From positions 372,001 to 436,000 of the forward strand of contig NZ_VLLI01000002.1 of the NCBI RefSeq assembly GCF_007830615.1: a DNA stretch of 64,000 nucleotides, written 5' to 3'. Source of the DNA: Mucilaginibacter frigoritolerans (GTDB lineage Bacteria > Bacteroidota > Bacteroidia > Sphingobacteriales > Sphingobacteriaceae). The translations under genes were made by a program, and so were the position numbers. The notes beneath the pieces are model-generated. The model ran no database searches and was not told where the DNA came from. It was given only the letters and a program-made list of their open reading frames with translations. Position 1 is the first letter of the stretch. Each line of letters starts with the position of its first letter. Below are positions 59,604-64,000 of this stretch, in pieces.

Positions 59604-62213
59604 ATGTTAAAAAAAATATACGCCCTTTTAATTTTTTTAAGTTTTGTTTGTACCGCCTCCTCCCAGGAAATTAAATCGCCCGAACAGTTTTTAGGTTATA
59701 AACTTGGCGACCAGTTTACCCCCCATTACAAAATTGTTGAGTATTTTAAATACATAGCACAGGCATCAAAAAATGTAAAGCTACAGCAATATGGTACTAC
59801 TAATGAGGGTAGGCCGCTATTGGCGATGTTTATTGCATCGGATGAAAATATTGGTCGGTTGGAAGAGATCCGGGCGAATAATCTAAGGCTTGCGGGATTA
59901 GAAAAGGTGGCATATAGCACTACGAATAATAAAGTAAGAAATGCAGCAATTGACAGCCTTTTTGGTGCAGAATACGGGACCCTTTTAAGAACCACAACCA
60001 ATGCTGCAACACTTGATAATGCACCGGTTATTTGCTGGCTAAGTTATAATGTACATGGCAATGAGCCTGCATCAAGCGAAACTTCCATGCAAACTTTGTT
60101 TGAACTTGTCGATCCGGCCAATAAACAAACTAAAACATGGTTGAAAAATACGGTTGTGGTTATCGACCCCTGTTTAAACCCAGATGGCCGCGAACGATAT
60201 GTGAATTTTTACAATTCTGTAAGAGGAGCAACGCCCGATGCTAACCCAACATCACGCGAGCATGCAGAACCATGGCCGGGTGGCAGGATAAATCATTATT
60301 ATTTTGATCTTAACCGCGATTGGGCCTGGCAAACACAAAAAGAAACACAGGCTCGTTTGGCTCTTTTTAATCAATGGCTTCCAGAAGTACATGTTGATTA
60401 TCACGAACAAGGATACAATGCACCATATTACTTCGCGCCAGCTGCCGAGCCGTTTCATAAAGTGATAACTGCATGGCAAAGAGAGTTTCAAACAATCATC
60501 GGAAAAAATAACGCCAAGTACTTCGACCAAAACGGCTGGTTGTATTTTACCAGGCAGGAATTTGATCTGCTTTACCCATCATACGGCGATACTTATCCTA
60601 TTTATAACGGCTCCATCGGGATGACCTATGAGCAGGGTGGCATTAGTGCCGGTTTAGCTGTAGTGACCCGTAGCGGCGATACCTTAACACTTGCTGATAG
60701 GATTGCGCACCATCATTCAACCAGTATAAGCACAATTGAAGTGGTATCAGCCAATGCAAAGAAATTATTGGATGAGTTTAAAAAGTTTTACGACAATAGT
60801 ATTAATAATCCACCAGGCGAATACAAAACCTATATCATCAAAAATAATAACCAGGAAAAAATAGATCGTCTGAGTGAATTACTTCGCAGGAATGGTATTC
60901 AGTATGGATCCGGCCTTAGCCAGAGTGTTACAGGGTATAACTATTTTACAGGTAAAACAGAGCAATATGATGTTAAAAAGGGTGATTTGGTGGTTAACGC
61001 CTATCAACCTAAATCAGTATTGTTAAATGTATTGCTTGAGCCTAAAACCTTTATTGCCGATTCAAATACCTATGATATCACCGCATGGTCATTACCCTAT
61101 GTTTATGGATTGGAAACATACGGCTTAAAAGAATCTATAAAGAGTCCTGAAAGAAAGATAACTAATGTTAGGCTTACTCCTCCACCCAAATTTACAGAGA
61201 TACCACATTTTTATGCTTATGTTTCGGCATGGCAATCTGTTGGGGATGTTAAATTTTTAGCGGCGCTGATAAAAAAGGGAATCAAGATAAGGTATTCGTC
61301 AAGACCTTTTGAGACTGGTGGTAAAAAGTTTGCTGCCGGATCATTGCTCATTACCCGAGCCGGTAATGATGCCACAGATTTTGATCAGGAAGTTACACAA
61401 ACAGCCGAAAGATTTAACTGTCCTTTAACGCCCTTAACTTCAGGCTTTGTTGAAAAGGGAGCTGATTTAGGATCTGATGTGATTAGATACATGCATGCGC
61501 CAAAGGTTATGCTGGTTGCCGGTGATGGTGTTTCAGCTGAAGCAATGGGTGAGGTTTGGCACTTTTTTGAGCAGCAAATAGGCTATCCTGTTTCGCTGGT
61601 CCGCTATCAAGATCTGAGCCGTACCCGCTTATCCGATTTTGATGTAGCTATTTTCCCTGATGGTAATTATGAAGATTTTCCATCGGATAAATTACAAAGC
61701 TGGGTGCACGACGGTGGGCGGCTTATTGTTATGGAAAACGCGGTAGCACAATTAGCTGATAAAAAAGGGTTTGCTTTAAAGAAGAAGGAAGATAAAAAGG
61801 ACGATAAGACCGATGATAAAAACAAAACAGTCAACATCAGATTATATGAGGACCGGGATAAAGATGCCCTGCGGTCAAGTGTTCCGGGAGCTATTTATAA
61901 GCTGAATCTGGATAATACCCACCCGCTAGGTTATGGTTTGCCTTCATACTACTATTCACTAAAACTAAGTGATGATATTTATGACTTTTTTGGCGATGAT
62001 GGCTGGAATGTAGGCACAGTTAAAAAAGATGGCTATGTGTCAGGCTTTGTGGGGCAAAAAAGCAAGGATAAAATTAAGGATGGCTTACTGCTGGGCGTAC
62101 AGTCTCTGGGTCGTGGGTCGGTAGTGTATTTTGTTGATGACCCGCTTTTCCGCAGCTTTTGGGAAAATGGAAAATTGCTTTTTAGTAATGCAGTATTTAT
62201 GGTTGGACAGTAA
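59604..62213 (+). CDS. M14 zinc carboxypeptidase, large secreted form
   Basis: The 869-residue protein has a signal peptide (KIYALLIFLSFVCTASSQ). The M14 domain (~30-370) shows NVHGNEPASSETSMQTLFEL (zinc His and Glu), the PDGRERYVN region, YYFDLNRDWAWQTQKE, and VHVDYHEQGYNAPYYF (third zinc ligand). The C-terminal half includes a class I amidotransferase-like fold (VMLVAGDGVSAEAMGEVWHF, FPDGNYEDFPSDKLQSWVHD). It resembles large Bacteroidota peptidases that cut peptides outside the cell. No operon partner is obvious. Confidence 0.9.
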   Translation: MLKKIYALLIFLSFVCTASSQEIKSPEQFLGYKLGDQFTPHYKIVEYFKYIAQASKNVKLQQYGTTNEGRPLLAMFIASDENIGRLEEIRANNLRLAGLEKVAYSTTNNKVRNAAIDSLFGAEYGTLLRTTTNAATLDNAPVICWLSYNVHGNEPASSETSMQTLFELVDPANKQTKTWLKNTVVVIDPCLNPDGRERYVNFYNSVRGATPDANPTSREHAEPWPGGRINHYYFDLNRDWAWQTQKETQARLALFNQWLPEVHVDYHEQGYNAPYYFAPAAEPFHKVITAWQREFQTIIGKNNAKYFDQNGWLYFTRQEFDLLYPSYGDTYPIYNGSIGMTYEQGGISAGLAVVTRSGDTLTLADRIAHHHSTSISTIEVVSANAKKLLDEFKKFYDNSINNPPGEYKTYIIKNNNQEKIDRLSELLRRNGIQYGSGLSQSVTGYNYFTGKTEQYDVKKGDLVVNAYQPKSVLLNVLLEPKTFIADSNTYDITAWSLPYVYGLETYGLKESIKSPERKITNVRLTPPPKFTEIPHFYAYVSAWQSVGDVKFLAALIKKGIKIRYSSRPFETGGKKFAAGSLLITRAGNDATDFDQEVTQTAERFNCPLTPLTSGFVEKGADLGSDVIRYMHAPKVMLVAGDGVSAEAMGEVWHFFEQQIGYPVSLVRYQDLSRTRLSDFDVAIFPDGNYEDFPSDKLQSWVHDGGRLIVMENAVAQLADKKGFALKKKEDKKDDKTDDKNKTVNIRLYEDRDKDALRSSVPGAIYKLNLDNTHPLGYGLPSYYYSLKLSDDIYDFFGDDGWNVGTVKKDGYVSGFVGQKSKDKIKDGLLLGVQSLGRGSVVYFVDDPLFRSFWENGKLLFSNAVFMVGQ

Positions 62214-62216
62214 TTG

Positions 62217-62256
62217 TCAGTTTGCAGCTTTTAGTTAGCAGTAGGCAGTAAGAGCC
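62217..62256 (+). repeat. 40-bp direct repeat, copy 1
   Basis: The 40 bases match 63022-63061 at 35 positions, in the same orientation. The two copies bracket the TPR lipoprotein gene. The core reads GGCAGTAAGAGCC. Confidence 0.7.
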
Positions 62257-62354
62257 AGTTAGCAGTTAATAATTTCTCTTTCTGGCGCGAATGTATAGCG
62301 CGGGCCTAAAGCCACGCATAGTCTTGACTTTAAGGTAAATTTATAAATTTAATA

Positions 62355-62969
62355 ATGAAAAATTCATTCGCTTTTTATTTGATATACCTAATGTTTTCTT
62401 TCTATTCGTGTAATGGTCAGCATATGAAAATACCCTCATCTGAGTGTATTGAGCTAAATAATAAAGGAACCTCTTTTATGATGAACGTTACAGAGAATGA
62501 AAAAGGAGGAGTATTAAAAGCTATATCCTTTTTTAAGAAAGCCATAGATTGTGATTCTACATATTTGCTTGCTTATATAAATTTGGCGAATGCTTATGAT
62601 CGCAATCGCGAATATAAAGAAGAACTAAATATTAGTAAGAAAATTTTAACGCTGTCTCGTAATAACCCTTCAATGATTACACTGAGAGCTGAGGCGTTTG
62701 AGAAAATGAACCTGTTAGATTCAGCCAAAAGATTGTATCAGTTAGCTAAACATAATTTTAGAGATAGTTTGATTACTCATCCTGGGGATGTGAATTTTAT
62801 ACATGGCTTTGTATTGGGAGTAGCCTTAACAGAGGGAAAAGAATCTGCTTTAAGCGAATTAAATAGGCAAATTAAATTAAACCCAAAGCTTCAATCAGAT
62901 TTGATTACGGATTTTTATTTTTTCGAAGACTTTGACAAAAAATCATATCTCTATCATTTGGCCCAATAA
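62355..62969 (+). CDS. TPR-like lipoprotein
   Basis: A 204-residue protein with a lipoprotein signal (MKNSFAFYLIYLMFSFYSC, lipidated Cys19). About 35-150 has tetratricopeptide-like helical pairs: GGVLKAISFFKKAIDCDSTY, LLAYINLANAYDRNREYKEE, NPSMITLRAEAFEKMNLLDS and AKRLYQLAKHNF. It probably works as a periplasmic-side scaffold. Directly repeated sequences flank the gene (62217-62256 and 63022-63061), a hint of acquisition or duplication. Confidence 0.75.
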   Translation: MKNSFAFYLIYLMFSFYSCNGQHMKIPSSECIELNNKGTSFMMNVTENEKGGVLKAISFFKKAIDCDSTYLLAYINLANAYDRNREYKEELNISKKILTLSRNNPSMITLRAEAFEKMNLLDSAKRLYQLAKHNFRDSLITHPGDVNFIHGFVLGVALTEGKESALSELNRQIKLNPKLQSDLITDFYFFEDFDKKSYLYHLAQ

Positions 62970-63345
62970 TATGAGAATAGAAGATGGACGGTGTATAAAT
63001 GCCCAGATTTAGCAGTAATTATCAGTCAGCAGTTTTTAGTTATCAGCAGGCAGTAAGAGCCTGCTTGCTTTATTAGTTTGCAATGGGCAGTATCCCTGCA
63101 ACTTGATGGCTGTAAAACCAGTTATGGACTATCTTAATATAAACTAATCGTTCTATTGATAACTGTCCACTTCTAACTGCGTATTGGCAACGGCAAACTG
63201 AATAAACATCGTTAAATAATGTTAAAATGAACTCCTGAAGCTTAATTTCAATAAATGCCGTGTTCATTTATACCTATAATTGTGGCACTGGTCGGCACAA
63301 TTGGCCTTGTCGTCTATTATAAAAATGGTCGGCCTTAAATTCACT
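62970..63345. other. Noncoding gap
   Basis: About 375 bases with repeat copy 2 and no supported gene. An open frame of 64 codons on the minus strand at 63073-63267 looks spurious. Confidence 0.5.
63022..63061 (+). repeat. 40-bp direct repeat, copy 2
   Basis: Second copy of the element at 62217-62256, same orientation, 35 of 40 identical. It lies 53 bases after the TPR lipoprotein gene. Confidence 0.7.
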
Positions 63346-63353
63346 TACTTTTG
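63346..63353 (+). promoter_or_regulatory. Candidate -7 box, leaderless type
   Basis: TACTTTTG matches TAnnTTTG and ends five bases before the ATG of the kinase at 63359. Confidence 0.4.
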
Positions 63354-63358
63354 TTTGT

Positions 63359-64000
63359 ATGTTAAAACGGGTTAAACCGGCAGTGATATTTGAGGTTCTG
63401 ATCCATATTCTGTTTTGGGTTTTTATTACTATCCTGCCCTTTATGTCAAGGCCCTATACGGGTGTGCCTCATCGTTTTTTTTCGCCCTGGCATTTTGTAC
63501 TGGTAAACGTATTGCTTGCAATTCAGTTTTATACCAATGCATTCTTTTTAATACCGGTGGTATTAAAGAAAAATATCGGGCTGTATTTTCTTTTACTGGC
63601 AGCCTTATTTGGGATACTTGATTTTATCATTATTTATACCCGGCCGCCAACCCCTCCTTTTTTTATGCATAAGGATCATTTCGGGCCGCCTCCATTTGGC
63701 TTCAATTTATTACCATTGGCAGCTATTACTGCTGCAAGTTTCGCATACCGGTATCTGGCTGAGCAGTTTAAGATCATCAATAGTAAAAATGATATTACAA
63801 ATGCCGCGCTTATATCAGAGTTGGGATTTCTTCGTTCACAGATTAGTCCGCATTTTATTTTTAATGTAATAAACAGTGTTGTGGCCTTATCACGCTTAAA
63901 TCCGGTTTCTGTTGAGCCAACCTTAATTCAGTTTTCAAAACTGATGCGGTATATGCTTTATATTAATGATAAAGACCAGATCACGCTTCAGCAAAAAGAG
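63359..64000 (+). CDS. LytS/YehU-type sensor histidine kinase, N-terminal part
   Basis: From ATG at 63359 the frame is open to the window end (214 residues). Four hydrophobic segments (~12-28, 45-65, 75-93, 115-130) are followed by a His-kinase signature of the PF06580 family: LRSQISPHFIFNVINSVVAL, where the His is the phospho-acceptor (usual form LNPHFLFNTLN). Then comes LMRYMLYI. The ATPase domain must lie beyond the window. Its LytTR-type regulator is expected downstream but not visible. Confidence 0.9.
   Translation, partial: MLKRVKPAVIFEVLIHILFWVFITILPFMSRPYTGVPHRFFSPWHFVLVNVLLAIQFYTNAFFLIPVVLKKNIGLYFLLLAALFGILDFIIIYTRPPTPPFFMHKDHFGPPPFGFNLLPLAAITAASFAYRYLAEQFKIINSKNDITNAALISELGFLRSQISPHFIFNVINSVVALSRLNPVSVEPTLIQFSKLMRYMLYINDKDQITLQQKE

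Noticed and set aside
63073..63267. 64-codon minus-strand open frame after repeat copy 2
   Set aside because: Composition is not protein-like and it partly overlaps repeat-derived sequence.
1..64000. tRNA, rRNA, riboswitch or tmRNA genes
   Set aside because: No cloverleaf, conserved rRNA or known riboswitch core was recognised by eye; a covariance-model scan would be needed to exclude them fully.

Overview
The window looks like chromosomal DNA of a Sphingobacteriaceae-type Bacteroidota, closest in style to Mucilaginibacter or Pedobacter; this is inferred, not searched. The evidence is moderately low GC, near absence of Shine-Dalgarno sequences, Bacteroidota-type -7 promoter boxes (TAnnTTTG) close to many start codons, a ribosomal protein S16 with a long Ala/Glu tail, and families typical of the phylum (DUF4199, DUF4142, LUD protein beside ftsH, YXWGXW-repeat proteins, AsmA-like/GT51 fusion). 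It is mainly housekeeping sequence with several accessory patches. I see no rRNA, tRNA, CRISPR array, IS element or phage.

Layout. 1-7.7 kb: truncated metallo-beta-lactamase-fold hydrolase, YceH-like protein, DUF4142 lipoprotein, secreted NTF2-like protein, a divergent peptide deformylase homologue, a secreted type I pullulanase, a stand-alone receiver protein, a LacI-type regulator and a small gene broken by an in-frame TAG. 7.7-17.2 kb (minus strand): AsmA-like/GT51 peptidoglycan transglycosylase, then the translation cluster rpsP-rimM-trmD-rplS. That cluster is split between rimM and trmD by about 4.5 kb of accessory genes: two related membrane proteins, a tandem VOC protein, an XRE regulator with a four-half-site operator, a trypsin-like lipoprotein and a small membrane protein.

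17.5-21.1 kb: a PAS/HisKA protein without an ATPase domain, a histidine kinase with an ethylene-receptor-like membrane domain, and pfkA. 21.3-27.9 kb: DsbD split over two genes, birA, rsfS, ftsH and a LUD protein. 28.0-30.6 kb: an operon of a small unknown protein, a polytopic membrane protein, a LiaS/NarX-like kinase and a NarL-type regulator, headed by repeated palindromic half-sites. 30.6-41 kb: radical SAM protein, DUF2809 membrane protein, Nif3-like and zinc-ribbon proteins, TM2, DUF2752 and DUF4199 membrane proteins, mfd, FAD oxidoreductase and zinc metallopeptidase.

41-48 kb: two tandem YXWGXW-repeat secreted proteins, apaG, dus, CPBP protease, DUF2007, cdsA and psd. The last two are consecutive in phospholipid synthesis. 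48-64 kb: small unknown proteins, DUF3050, Mrp-type ATPase and NifU-like Fe-S proteins, a carboxypeptidase-regulatory-like protein, canonical def, M16 peptidase, hpt, murF (with a heptamer repeat inside the gene), recQ, M14 peptidase, a TPR lipoprotein bracketed by direct repeats, and a truncated LytS-type kinase.

The strongest leads are the ethylene-receptor-like kinase (18749-19996), the four-gene signalling operon (28.0-30.6 kb), the split ribosomal operon and its XRE/membrane module, and the heptamer tract in murF.
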